Numbered from the stretch's first letter, positions 7,981 through 15,071 are shown. The stretch is 18,581 nucleotides of DNA from W0P33-017 sp963640395 (GCA_963640395.1 CAVHZH010000044.1:1-18581), one strand, 5' to 3'. Notes: a model not told the origin generated them from the sequence alone. Made by a program: numbers and translations.

Positions 7981-8015
7981 CTAAGGAAATGCTGATTAAA
8001 TCAGCATTTCCTTAG
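7981..8015. repeat. Perfect 16-bp palindrome upstream of the zinc-ribbon gene
   Basis: CTAAGGAAATGCTGAT (7981-7996) pairs perfectly with ATCAGCATTTCCTTAG (8000-8015) around the loop TAA. It resembles the neighbouring palindrome (7942-7967) with a few paired substitutions, so both seem to be variants of one dispersed repeat. It ends 22 bases before the next start codon and could affect that gene's transcript. Confidence 0.7.
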
Positions 8016-8037
8016 GGCATAAAAAAGAGGAGCAACG

Positions 8038-8238
8038 ATGCTGAAAATATACATCTGTCCGGAATGCGGATGGCTGCGGACGGTATCGCGCCGCAGGGAT
8101 GTGGAGTGCCACCGTTGCGGCAATGCCGTCATGGAGCTGACAAAACTGGATTATGGGACATATGCGGGGATGGGTGAACAGGAACGCGCAGATTATGTAC
8201 AGAGCTGGCGCTACATCCATGCAAGGAATCATCTGTAA
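8038..8238 (+). CDS. Small zinc-ribbon protein
   Basis: This 66-residue protein has two CxxC knuckles, Cys7/Cys10 (CPECG) and Cys24/Cys27 (CHRCG), spaced as in a zinc ribbon. The C-terminal half is helical-looking, with GEQERADYVQSWRYIHAR. A good AGAGGAG site precedes ATG 8038. The two cysteine pairs and the ribosome binding site argue for a real gene despite its size. I cannot assign a function; a nucleic-acid or protein-binding role would be usual for such a module. It stands between a palindrome pair and a structured repeat whose first bases overlap its stop codon. Confidence 0.8.
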   Translation: MLKIYICPECGWLRTVSRRRDVECHRCGNAVMELTKLDYGTYAGMGEQERADYVQSWRYIHARNHL

Positions 8239-8399
8239 CAGTTCAGCCCGCGCCATTCGCGAAGACGCCTATCGGCGTTTTCCCACTGCTGCGCAGTTAA
8301 CTTCGCTCATAATCGGGCGCTCTCCTCATCACCTGCAAAATGTGCTCATTCATGCAAGCATGATTCACTCTTTTTTGTAGGTGATGGCTGTATATCTGT
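8238..8399. repeat. Structured repeat family D, copy 1
   Basis: This copy starts at the stop codon of the zinc-ribbon gene. It shares about 154 bases with copy 2 at a constant offset of 167, with a handful of differences. Foldable parts include GAAGACGCC/GGCGTTTTC with loop TATC, ACTGC/GCAGT, and a long hairpin from ATCACCTGCAAAA to its partner near 8376-8386 with TCATGC/GCATGA at its tip. The ends ACAG..CAGCC and GGCTG..CTGT can close the whole element. Confidence 0.8.
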
Positions 8400-8401
8400 A
8401 T

Positions 8402-8566
8402 GCAACAGTTCAGCCCGCGCCATTCGCGAAGACGCCTATCGGCGTTTTCCCACTGCTGCGCAGTTAACTTCGCTCATAATCTGGCGCTCACCCCATCACC
8501 TGCAAAATGTGCTCATTCATGCAAGCATGATTCACACATTTTTACTGGTGATAGCTGAACTATTGC
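8402..8566. repeat. Structured repeat family D, copy 2, with terminal inverted repeats
   Basis: The ends are near-perfect terminal inverted repeats: GCAACAGTTCAGC (8402-8414) and GCTGAACTATTGC (8554-8566), 12 of 13 paired. The interior repeats the hairpins of copy 1. In its right arm, CACATTTTT pairs better with AAAATGTG than the matching part of copy 1. The tandem arrangement suggests duplication or a double insertion of a MITE-like or RNA-coding element. No open reading frame of interest is inside. Confidence 0.8.
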
Positions 8567-8585
8567 CAAAATTGAAAATGGACGA

Positions 8586-8614
8586 TTGACAGATCGTGTG
8601 AATTAGACTAGAAT
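8586..8614 (+). promoter_or_regulatory. Strong sigma-A promoter for the LCP gene
   Basis: A perfect -35 TTGACA (8586-8591), a 17-base spacer and TAGAAT (8609-8614) form one of the best promoter matches in the window. It points to the LCP gene 120 bases downstream. The leader includes the inverted double-hairpin repeat at 8641-8681. Confidence 0.75.
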
Positions 8615-8640
8615 TGTGATGTTTAGTTTACGCTATTAAA

Positions 8641-8681
8641 GAAAGAATCCTGCTTCGCAGGATTCTCCGCCTGCGGCGGGT
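8641..8681 (-). repeat. Double-hairpin REP-like repeat, opposite orientation to 12-51
   Basis: This stretch is the reverse complement of 11-51 with one base changed in a loop (TTC here against TTT). It forms AGAATCCTGC/GCAGGATTCT and CCGCC/GGCGG stems. In this orientation it would act as a terminator on the minus strand, where no gene is seen. In the + direction it lies in the 5' leader of the LCP gene and could affect its expression. Confidence 0.75.
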
Positions 8682-8733
8682 TCTGTAGATCAGGGGATTA
8701 CCACAGGATAAATAAAAATACGAAGGAGCCGTC

Positions 8734-9948
8734 ATGAGCAAGAAGAAACAGCAAAGAGCGCTGGATCCCAGAACACAAAAGAGACTGTTAAAGAAAAAAA
8801 GAAAAAAACGCAAGATCATCCTGCTGATCGTAGAGGTTGTGGTACTGCTGATCGTACTCGGTGCGTTATACATCTGGCAGACATTGAATAAAATAGAAAA
8901 AGATCCGTCCACAGATGGCGATATACAGGGCGATGTGATCACCAATGAGGATCAGCTGAACGATGAAACCGTAGAGATCATGAAAGGCTTTGAGGATGTC
9001 GCACTGTTCGGTGTAGACAACTATTTCAACGGACATGCCGATTCCGGTAATTCCGATGTCATCATGATCGCCAGCATCAACAACGACACAAAAGAGGTCA
9101 AGCTCGTGTCCGTATACCGTGACACATTCCTCGATACCGACATCAACCGCGATACATCGCCGAATTTCCACAAGGCGAACCGTGCGTTTGCGCTCGGAGG
9201 TGCGACACAGTCATGTAATATGTTGAATGCCAGCCTAGATCTGGATATCAAGCACTACATCACCGTGGATTTCAAGGTGGTGACAGATGTTGTCAATATG
9301 CTCGGCGGCGTGGAGATCGATGTCGATGCCGCAGAGTTAAAATATATCAACCACCATATTGATACGACAGCAAAAGCGACCGGGGATACAGCGGTGCATC
9401 TGACGACGACCGGCTTACAGACGCTCAACGGTACGCAGGCGACTGCCTATGCGCGTATCCGCTCGACTGCGGGCAGCGATTTTACGCGTGCGGAGCGCCA
9501 GAGAGAGGTCATCAACGAGGTCGTAAAAAAGGCGAAAAAAGCGGGTATTTTGAAGTGCTTGGAAATCGCGCAGCAGGTACTTCCGGAGATCAGCACTAAT
9601 TATAGCAATACTGAGATTCTTAGTCTTGCAAAGAGCATGTTCGACTATGAGCTCGCGGATTCGACCGGATTCCCGTTCAGCAAATATCCGGCAAGACTCG
9701 GCGGCAGCAAGGGCGATGTCGTGATCTGTGCAGATCTCGAGAGTAACGTCCGCGCATTGCACCGTTATCTCTACAATGACACCGACTATGAGCCGTCAGA
9801 GACGGTGCAAAACTACAGCAACCTGATCAAAAACAACTATGGCATTACGATAGACCACGGCGACAATCCGGAGGCGGTGCAGGGCGGCACGATCACCACC
9901 GACGATTTTGACGGGGCGGATGAGTCGGATACCACCACAACACAGTAA
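8734..9948 (+). CDS. LytR-CpsA-Psr (LCP) family protein
   Basis: LCP proteins move lipid-linked glycans such as teichoic acid or capsule onto peptidoglycan outside the cell. This 404-residue protein has a very basic cytoplasmic N-terminus (about residues 3-28), one membrane helix (about 28-48) and an extracellular LCP domain. LCP features include VALFGVDN, SVYRDTFL with Arg129-Asp130, and the arginine-rich YARIRSTAGSDFTRAERQ (Arg241, Arg243, Arg252, Arg255), which binds the lipid pyrophosphate in known members. The C-terminal 30 residues are an acidic Thr/Asp-rich tail. The ribosome binding site is GAAGGAG before ATG 8734. It has its own promoter. Partner glycan genes at 5775-7922 fit but are not shown to be functionally linked. 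Confidence 0.95.
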   Translation: MSKKKQQRALDPRTQKRLLKKKRKKRKIILLIVEVVVLLIVLGALYIWQTLNKIEKDPSTDGDIQGDVITNEDQLNDETVEIMKGFEDVALFGVDNYFNGHADSGNSDVIMIASINNDTKEVKLVSVYRDTFLDTDINRDTSPNFHKANRAFALGGATQSCNMLNASLDLDIKHYITVDFKVVTDVVNMLGGVEIDVDAAELKYINHHIDTTAKATGDTAVHLTTTGLQTLNGTQATAYARIRSTAGSDFTRAERQREVINEVVKKAKKAGILKCLEIAQQVLPEISTNYSNTEILSLAKSMFDYELADSTGFPFSKYPARLGGSKGDVVICADLESNVRALHRYLYNDTDYEPSETVQNYSNLIKNNYGITIDHGDNPEAVQGGTITTDDFDGADESDTTTTQ

Positions 9949-9969
9949 AAATGATGCAGACAAAACGAT

Positions 9970-9993
9970 ACCCGGGGTTACTTCTCCCCGGGT
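9970..9993 (+). terminator. GC-rich hairpin between the LCP gene and glmS
   Basis: ACCCGGGG (9970-9977) pairs with CCCCGGGT (9986-9993). The following bases AATCTTGG are only weakly T-rich, so it may be a leaky terminator or an RNA stability element. Only 86 bases separate the two genes. Confidence 0.45.
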
Positions 9994-10034
9994 AATCTTG
10001 GATATATTGGCAAAACCGACAGGAGGGAACGAAT

Positions 10035-11870
10035 ATGTGTGGAATCGTAGGATTTATAGGCAGACAACAGGCAGCACCGATTCTGCTGGACGGGCTGTCC
10101 AAGCTGGAATACCGCGGCTATGACTCGGCAGGCATGGCAGTCTATGACGGACAGGAGATCCGCGTGGAAAAAAGCACCGGGCGGCTCAAGGTGCTGAGCG
10201 AGCTGACCCATGACGGCAGCACCATGCCGGGTACGGTCGGCATCGGACATACACGCTGGGCGACACACGGCGAGCCGAGCGACCGCAACGCCCATCCGCA
10301 TTGCAATACAGAAAAAAGCATAGCGGTTGTACACAACGGAATCATAGAAAATTACATGAAATTAAAGAAAAAACTGCTCGACCACGGCTATGAATTCGTT
10401 TCGGATACGGATACCGAGGTTGTCGCACAGCTTTTGGACTACTATTATAAAAAGACAAACGGCGATGTGCTCGATACGGTCACGAGAGTCATGCACCGCG
10501 TAGAGGGTTCGTATGCGCTCGGCATCATTTTTGCAGCACAGCCGGATCATGTCTATGCGCTGCGCAAGGATGCGCCGCTCATCGTCGGCAAGTCCAGGGA
10601 CGGCAATCTGATCGCCTCCGATGTGCCCGCGATCCTCAAATACACACGCGATGTGTATTTTATCGAAAATGAAGAAATTGCATGTCTGACCGAGGACGAT
10701 ATCCGGTTTTTCAACATTGACGGCGAGCCGGTCGAAAAGACGAGCCGGACGATCGAGTGGGATATCAATGCCGCAGAAAAAGGCGGCTACGAGCATTTTA
10801 TGCTCAAGGAGATGTACGAACAGCCAAAGACCGTGCGTGATACGCTCAATCCCCGCATCAAAGACGGACAGATCGTGATCGAGGAGCTCGGCATGAGCGA
10901 TGAACAGATCCGTGCGATCGAGCGCATCCATATCGTAGCGTGCGGCAGCGCTTACCATACGGGAGTGACGGCAAAATATATCATGGAGGGACTGGCGCGT
11001 ATTCCGGTCGAGGTCGATCTCGCCAGCGAATTCCGCTACCGCAACCCGATTTTGAACAAAAATGACCTAGTTGTGATCATCAGCCAGTCCGGAGAGACGG
11101 CAGATTCGCTCGCAGCCTTGCGTGAGGCAAAGGAGCGGGGCGTCAAGACGCTCGGCATCATCAATGTCGTAGGCAGCTCCATCGCGCGTGAGGCAGACTG
11201 CGTCATGTATACATGGGCGGGTCCCGAGATCGCAGTCGCTACGACAAAGGCATATTCCGCACAGTTGATCGCACATTATCTGCTTGCGATCCATTTTGCG
11301 CAGGCAAAGGGACTTCTTACAGAGGACGAGATAGCAGAGCTGCTCACAGACCTCAAGGCGATCCCTGCGCAGATCGAGATGCTGCTCGCCAACAAGGAGC
11401 ATATCCAGAAGATCGCCAACCGCTACGTCGGCGCGCGTGATGTATTTTTTATCGGCAGGGGCATTGACTACGCGATCGGCATGGAGGGCTCGCTCAAGCT
11501 CAAGGAGATCTCCTATATCCACTCCGAAGCATATGCAGCCGGGGAGCTCAAGCACGGGACGATCTCTCTGATCGAGGAAGGCACGCTGGTAGCCGCGCTC
11601 GCCACACAAAAGGAGCTGTATAAAAAGACATTGAGCAATATCGTGGAAGTGCGTTCCCGCGGAGCAGTTGTGCTCGCAGTCACGAACGAGGACAATACCG
11701 AGATCGAGAAAAACGCAGATTATGTGATCTACATTCCGCAGACGAATAAATATTTTACCAATTCACTCGCGATCATACCGCTGCAGCTGTTTGCCTACTA
11801 TGTATCCGTCGGCAGGGGCTGCGATGTGGATAAGCCGAGAAATCTCGCGAAATCCGTCACAGTCGAGTGA
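10035..11870 (+). CDS. glmS: Glutamine-fructose-6-phosphate aminotransferase GlmS
   Basis: GlmS makes glucosamine-6-phosphate from fructose-6-phosphate and glutamine, the committed step to UDP-GlcNAc. At 611 residues it is a normal length. The N-terminal Cys2 (MCGIVGFIG) is the glutamine amidohydrolase nucleophile, with GHTRWATHG and HNGIIEN as further glutaminase motifs. Two SIS sugar-isomerase domains follow, with ACGSAYHTG and SQSGETADS in the first, and the protein ends DKPRNLAKSVTVE as usual. AGGAGGG (10021-10027) precedes ATG 10035. The gap before it is too short for a canonical glmS ribozyme plus promoter. GlmM, the next enzyme, is at 3861-5210. Confidence 0.98.
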   Translation: MCGIVGFIGRQQAAPILLDGLSKLEYRGYDSAGMAVYDGQEIRVEKSTGRLKVLSELTHDGSTMPGTVGIGHTRWATHGEPSDRNAHPHCNTEKSIAVVHNGIIENYMKLKKKLLDHGYEFVSDTDTEVVAQLLDYYYKKTNGDVLDTVTRVMHRVEGSYALGIIFAAQPDHVYALRKDAPLIVGKSRDGNLIASDVPAILKYTRDVYFIENEEIACLTEDDIRFFNIDGEPVEKTSRTIEWDINAAEKGGYEHFMLKEMYEQPKTVRDTLNPRIKDGQIVIEELGMSDEQIRAIERIHIVACGSAYHTGVTAKYIMEGLARIPVEVDLASEFRYRNPILNKNDLVVIISQSGETADSLAALREAKERGVKTLGIINVVGSSIAREADCVMYTWAGPEIAVATTKAYSAQLIAHYLLAIHFAQAKGLLTEDEIAELLTDLKAIPAQIEMLLANKEHIQKIANRYVGARDVFFIGRGIDYAIGMEGSLKLKEISYIHSEAYAAGELKHGTISLIEEGTLVAALATQKELYKKTLSNIVEVRSRGAVVLAVTNEDNTEIEKNADYVIYIPQTNKYFTNSLAIIPLQLFAYYVSVGRGCDVDKPRNLAKSVTVE

Positions 11871-11934
11871 TTTTGGGCGAAATTACACAGGAATGACAAA
11901 ATTAGAACACATTTCAGACACAACTTCCCTGTAC

Positions 11935-11971
11935 ACTAAGCAGTATCACATGAAGGAAAATAAAGCTTAGT
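11935..11971 (+). promoter_or_regulatory. Possible leader hairpin of htrA
   Basis: ACTAAGC (11935-11941) can pair with GCTTAGT (11965-11971), ending two bases before the AAGGAGG ribosome binding site (11973-11979). It could influence translation of the protease gene. The 117-base gap holds no promoter that I would call with confidence. Confidence 0.3.
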
Positions 11972-11987
11972 CAAGGAGGCATGACAT

Positions 11988-13493
11988 ATGGACAACTACA
12001 ACAATGACAACAACCAAAACGGCTATAACAGCTATGGATCAAACGGCTATAACAGTAATGGAAGCGGCACGAATGGCTATCCGGTAGACCCGGACAATAA
12101 CAGCTACAGCTATACCGGGACAGGCACAGAGCAGACCTATAGCCAGCAGTCGCAGAGTCAGGCGCAGGGACAGAGCCAGACACAGGATCGCTATTACAGC
12201 CCCTACGAGCGCCGGACGATGGAGGAGGACAACAGCCGTAAGGCACGCAGGGAGCGCCGCCGCAGGGAAAGACGCGCGAACAGCCAGGGCCGGCAGCACG
12301 GCTTTGGTATCACATTAGCAAAATGTGCATGTCTGGCAGCGACCTTCGGACTCGTCGCAGGCGGTGTATTTGGCGGAGTCAACTACCTGATTCCGGAAAA
12401 GGAGCAGACCGCCTCACAGGAAGAAAAATCCGCACTGGCCACGACCTCGCAGGATGGCGACAAGTCCACATCGACGACAGTCAGCAGCGGAACACTTTCA
12501 AACGATGTATCCGCGATTGTAGACGAGGCGATGCCCAGTATCGTAGCCATTACGAACATGACAGAGACCGAATACCAGACATGGTATGGACAGACCTACT
12601 CACAGGAAAATGATTATGCGGGCAGCGGTATCATCGTCAGCGAGGATGACGACTATCTCTACATTGCGACCAATAACCACGTAGTAGACGGTGCAACGAC
12701 ACTGACCGTCAAGTTCTGCGATGACAATACCGTCGCAGCAGAAGTCAAAGGCACCAGCCCCAGCAACGATCTGGCAGTCGTCAAGGTCGCAAAAGACGAT
12801 GTAGAGCAGGAAACACTAGATGCGATCAGCATCGCTACGATCAATGACGAGGGAAATGAGAAGGTCGGCGAGCCGGTCATCGCGATCGGTAATGCATTAG
12901 GCTACGGACAGTCAGTCACCAGCGGCATCATCAGCGCATTGAACCGTGAAGTCACTGCACAGGACAGCACGACAGGCGATACTTATACCAATAGCCTGAC
13001 ACAGACAGACGCCAGCATCAACCCCGGCAACTCCGGCGGCGCACTGCTCAATGCAAAGGGTGAAGTCATCGGAATCAACTCCTCAAAGGTAGGCGGGACA
13101 AATGTAGACGGTGTCGGCTTTGCCATTCCCATGACCACCGCAGCACCGATCATCAACGAGCTGATCACCAGAGAAAAAGTCACAGAGGACAAGGCAGCAT
13201 TCCTCGGAGTCAGCGGAATCGATGTCGATGATTCCGTATCAGAGATGTACAATTTGCCGAGCGGTATCTACGTTGCAAAGGTATATGACGGCAGCGCGGC
13301 AGCAGAGGCAGGCATCCAGCAGGGTGACATCATCACTGCCTTTGACGGACAGGATGTCAGCACAATGGAAGAAATGCAGGAGCTGTTACAGTACCGCGCA
13401 GCAGGCACAAAGGTCAAGATCACAGTCGATCGTGCCGACAACGGTAAATATGTAGAAAGAGAGATCGAAGTAACCCTCGGCAGCAAAAACTGA
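11988..13493 (+). CDS. Membrane-anchored HtrA/DegP-type serine protease with a PDZ domain
   Basis: HtrA proteases degrade misfolded proteins at the cell surface. This 501-residue protein has an unusual cytoplasmic N-terminal region of about 100 residues, first rich in Asn, Gly, Tyr, Ser and Gln with repeated NGYNS motifs, then strongly basic (residues 84-103). One membrane helix (about 107-130) and a Ser/Thr-rich linker follow. The chymotrypsin-like domain has the full triad: His231 in NNHVVDG, Asp261 in NDLAVV and Ser349 in GNSGGAL. A PDZ domain (about 405-495) contains GIYVAKV and AGIQQGDIITAFDG. AAGGAGG precedes ATG 11988. A strong terminator lies downstream at 13668-13701. Confidence 0.95.
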   Translation: MDNYNNDNNQNGYNSYGSNGYNSNGSGTNGYPVDPDNNSYSYTGTGTEQTYSQQSQSQAQGQSQTQDRYYSPYERRTMEEDNSRKARRERRRRERRANSQGRQHGFGITLAKCACLAATFGLVAGGVFGGVNYLIPEKEQTASQEEKSALATTSQDGDKSTSTTVSSGTLSNDVSAIVDEAMPSIVAITNMTETEYQTWYGQTYSQENDYAGSGIIVSEDDDYLYIATNNHVVDGATTLTVKFCDDNTVAAEVKGTSPSNDLAVVKVAKDDVEQETLDAISIATINDEGNEKVGEPVIAIGNALGYGQSVTSGIISALNREVTAQDSTTGDTYTNSLTQTDASINPGNSGGALLNAKGEVIGINSSKVGGTNVDGVGFAIPMTTAAPIINELITREKVTEDKAAFLGVSGIDVDDSVSEMYNLPSGIYVAKVYDGSAAAEAGIQQGDIITAFDGQDVSTMEEMQELLQYRAAGTKVKITVDRADNGKYVEREIEVTLGSKN

Positions 13494-13494
13494 A

Positions 13495-13644
13495 AATCGT
13501 TCAGAGCCAAGGCAATTTACCCAGAAAACAAGAGCCAAGTTTACTTGAGCAAATTGTTTGATGGGTAAATTTCTTTGGCGAGAGCCAAAATTGAGCAAAA
13601 GGAAAGCTGTGAAACAGCGGTTTTGCGAAAGGCTCTGAACGATT
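13495..13644. repeat. Structured repeat family A/B, copy A
   Basis: The ends form a perfect 14-bp stem: AATCGTTCAGAGCC (13495-13508) with GGCTCTGAACGATT (13631-13644). Inside are AATTTACCCA/TGGGTAAATT (13514-13523 with 13562-13571), a hairpin TTTGGC-GAGA-GCCAAA with a GNRA-type loop (13574-13589), and GCAAAA/TTTTGC (13595-13600 with 13621-13626) enclosing GCTGT/ACAGC. It begins two bases after the htrA stop. Copy B (14866-15018) shares the ends and the right half but not the variable arm. Confidence 0.85.
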
Positions 13645-13667
13645 ATAAAAGGAAAATAACGAATAGA

Positions 13668-13701
13668 AAAAGGCATGATTCGCGCTTGAATCATGCCTTT
13701 T
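13668..13701 (+). terminator. Strong hairpin terminator after htrA
   Basis: AAAAGGCATGATTC (13668-13681) pairs perfectly with GAATCATGCCTTTT (13688-13701) around GCGCTT. The A-tract before and T-tract after suggest it can stop transcription in either direction. It isolates htrA and element A from the carbamate kinase gene. Confidence 0.8.
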
Positions 13702-13707
13702 CATGTG

Positions 13708-13738
13708 TTAGACTAAAGGTTAGTAAACAGCGTATAGA
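13708..13738 (+). promoter_or_regulatory. Weak candidate promoter of the carbamate kinase gene
   Basis: TTAGAC (13708-13713) and TATAGA (13733-13738) resemble -35 and -10 boxes, but the 19-base spacing is longer than ideal. A promoter is expected here because a terminator lies just upstream. Confidence 0.35.
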
Positions 13739-13761
13739 ACATTTCCGTGGAGGAACACAGC

Positions 13762-14709
13762 ATGAAAAACGGCATGAAAAAGAGAAAAATAGTCATAGCA
13801 CTCGGACATGAGGCACTCGGAACGACGCTGCCGGAGCAAAAAGAGGCGACCAGACGCACCGCCAAGGCAGTCGCAGACCTGATTAGCGAGGATGCACAGG
13901 TCATCATCACGCACAGCAACGGACCGCAGGTCGGCATGATCCATACCGCCATGTCAGAGTTTGCCAGATTATATCCGGAATATACAGCCACACCGATGAG
14001 CGTCTGCTCCGCGATGAGCCAGGGCTATATCGGCTACGATCTACAGAACGCGATCCGTACCGAGCTGTTAAACCGCGGCATCTACAAGCCGGTAGTGACT
14101 GTGCTCACACAGGTCACCGTCGATCCGTATGACGAGGCATTTTATGAGCCAACCAAGATCATCGGACGCGTGATGAACCGTGAGGACGCAGACGCAGAGG
14201 AGAAAAAAGGCAACCACATCACCGAGGTAGAAGGCGGTTATCGCCGTATCGTGGCAGCCCCGAAGCCGATCGGCATCGTAGAGATCGACAGCATCCGGGC
14301 ACTGGTCGATGCAGATCAGGTCGTGATCGCCTGTGGCGGCGGTGGCATTCCAGTATTGGCTCAGTCACACAACCTGCAGGGTGCGAGCGCCGTCATAGAA
14401 AAGGATCTCGCAGCAGCCAGACTCGCAGAGCTGGTCGATGCAGACGAACTCATCATCCTGACCGGGGAGGATCATGTATATCTTGATTACGGCCAGCCAA
14501 ACCAGCGCCCGATCGAGCAGATGAGCACCGCTGAGGCGCAGGAATACATCCATGAGGGTGCGTTCGAGGAAGGCACGATCCTGCCGAAGATCGAGGCAGC
14601 GATCGACTTCATCGGCAATTCAGCGATCCGCAAGGCGACGATCGCGCGGCTTGGCATCCGTCCGGAGACCGGCAAAGAGACATTGGACGGCACCGTGATC
14701 CACAAATAA
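13762..14709 (+). CDS. Carbamate kinase-like protein, divergent
   Basis: The fold family is clear over 315 residues: HSNGPQVGMIHTAMSEF, MSVCSAMSQGYIGYDLQNAI, ACGGGGIPV and AVIEKDLAAARLA are carbamate kinase hallmarks. Family members move phosphate between carbamoyl phosphate and ADP to make ATP. Several canonical motifs differ: the N-terminal GGNAL is GHEAL (His16, Glu17), the usual TDVDAVYINYG region reads TGEDHVYLDYG, and GSMGPK reads GTILPK. ATG 13762 is chosen because GGAGG (13749-13753) precedes it by eight bases; an in-frame GTG at 13747 overlaps that site. No arginine deiminase or carbamoyltransferase gene is adjacent. The gene stands alone between two terminators, so its substrate and pathway are uncertain. 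Confidence 0.9.
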   Translation: MKNGMKKRKIVIALGHEALGTTLPEQKEATRRTAKAVADLISEDAQVIITHSNGPQVGMIHTAMSEFARLYPEYTATPMSVCSAMSQGYIGYDLQNAIRTELLNRGIYKPVVTVLTQVTVDPYDEAFYEPTKIIGRVMNREDADAEEKKGNHITEVEGGYRRIVAAPKPIGIVEIDSIRALVDADQVVIACGGGGIPVLAQSHNLQGASAVIEKDLAAARLAELVDADELIILTGEDHVYLDYGQPNQRPIEQMSTAEAQEYIHEGAFEEGTILPKIEAAIDFIGNSAIRKATIARLGIRPETGKETLDGTVIHK

Positions 14710-14731
14710 AATAGTTACAGTGCATAAAAAA

Positions 14732-14761
14732 GACGGCATCGCGCTCCGGTGCCGCCTTTTT
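14732..14761 (+). terminator. Rho-independent terminator after the carbamate kinase gene
   Basis: GACGGCATCG (14732-14741) pairs with CGGTGCCGCC (14747-14756), with one mismatch and one wobble, followed by TTTTT and preceded by an A-run. It sits 22 bases after the stop codon. Confidence 0.8.
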
Positions 14762-14865
14762 CGTGTGACAGGAAATCCCTATCACATAAAAAGCCATCCT
14801 GGCAGGATGCGCATGACAGCGGGCAGACCCTAAAAATAAACCGGTTTTGTGCGTATTATTATAGA
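14762..14865 (+). other. Non-coding interval with two short hairpins
   Basis: This stretch holds TGTGACAGG/CCTATCACA with one mismatch, a small CATCC/GGATG hairpin near 14794-14812, and an AT-rich TATTAT/TATAGA segment near 14854-14866 that could be a -10 box for the amidase gene. No open reading frame or convincing -35 is visible. Confidence 0.35.
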
Positions 14866-15018
14866 GTAACTGTTCAGAGCCAGGGCAATTTTCAATAAAT
14901 ACATGTAAAATGCTTGCATTTTTAAATGTATTTATGGAAATTTCTTTGGCGAGAGCCAAACATGAGCAAAAGGAAAGCTGTGTAACAGCGATTTTGCGAA
15001 TGGGCTCTGAACAGTTAC
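14866..15018. repeat. Structured repeat family A/B, copy B
   Basis: A perfect 16-bp terminal stem is formed by GTAACTGTTCAGAGCC (14866-14881) and GGCTCTGAACAGTTAC (15003-15018). The variable arm is a long hairpin: AATTT/AAATT (14887-14891 with 14938-14942), ATAAATACAT/ATGTATTTAT (14895-14904 with 14926-14935) and AAAATGC/GCATTTT (14907-14913 with 14916-14922). The TTTGGC-GAGA-GCCAAA and GCTGT/ACAGC hairpins of copy A are present. It ends 53 bases before the amidase start. Confidence 0.85.
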
Positions 15019-15071
15019 ATTATAGAAGTGTATTTTTGAAGAACAGAAACAGACACCAGAAAGGAACGAGC

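Noticed and set aside
8153..8380. Open frame overlapping the zinc-ribbon gene and repeat copy 1
   Set aside because: It has no ribosome binding site, reads through a structured repeat, and overlaps a better supported gene.
8238..8566. Possible CRISPR array
   Set aside because: There are only two long imperfect units with terminal inverted repeats, no short identical repeats with unique spacers, and no cas gene.
14910..15071. Longer amidase reading frame starting at ATG 14910
   Set aside because: The extra 54 residues are translated from repeat copy B, have no ribosome binding site, and would bury the signal peptide that begins at 15072.
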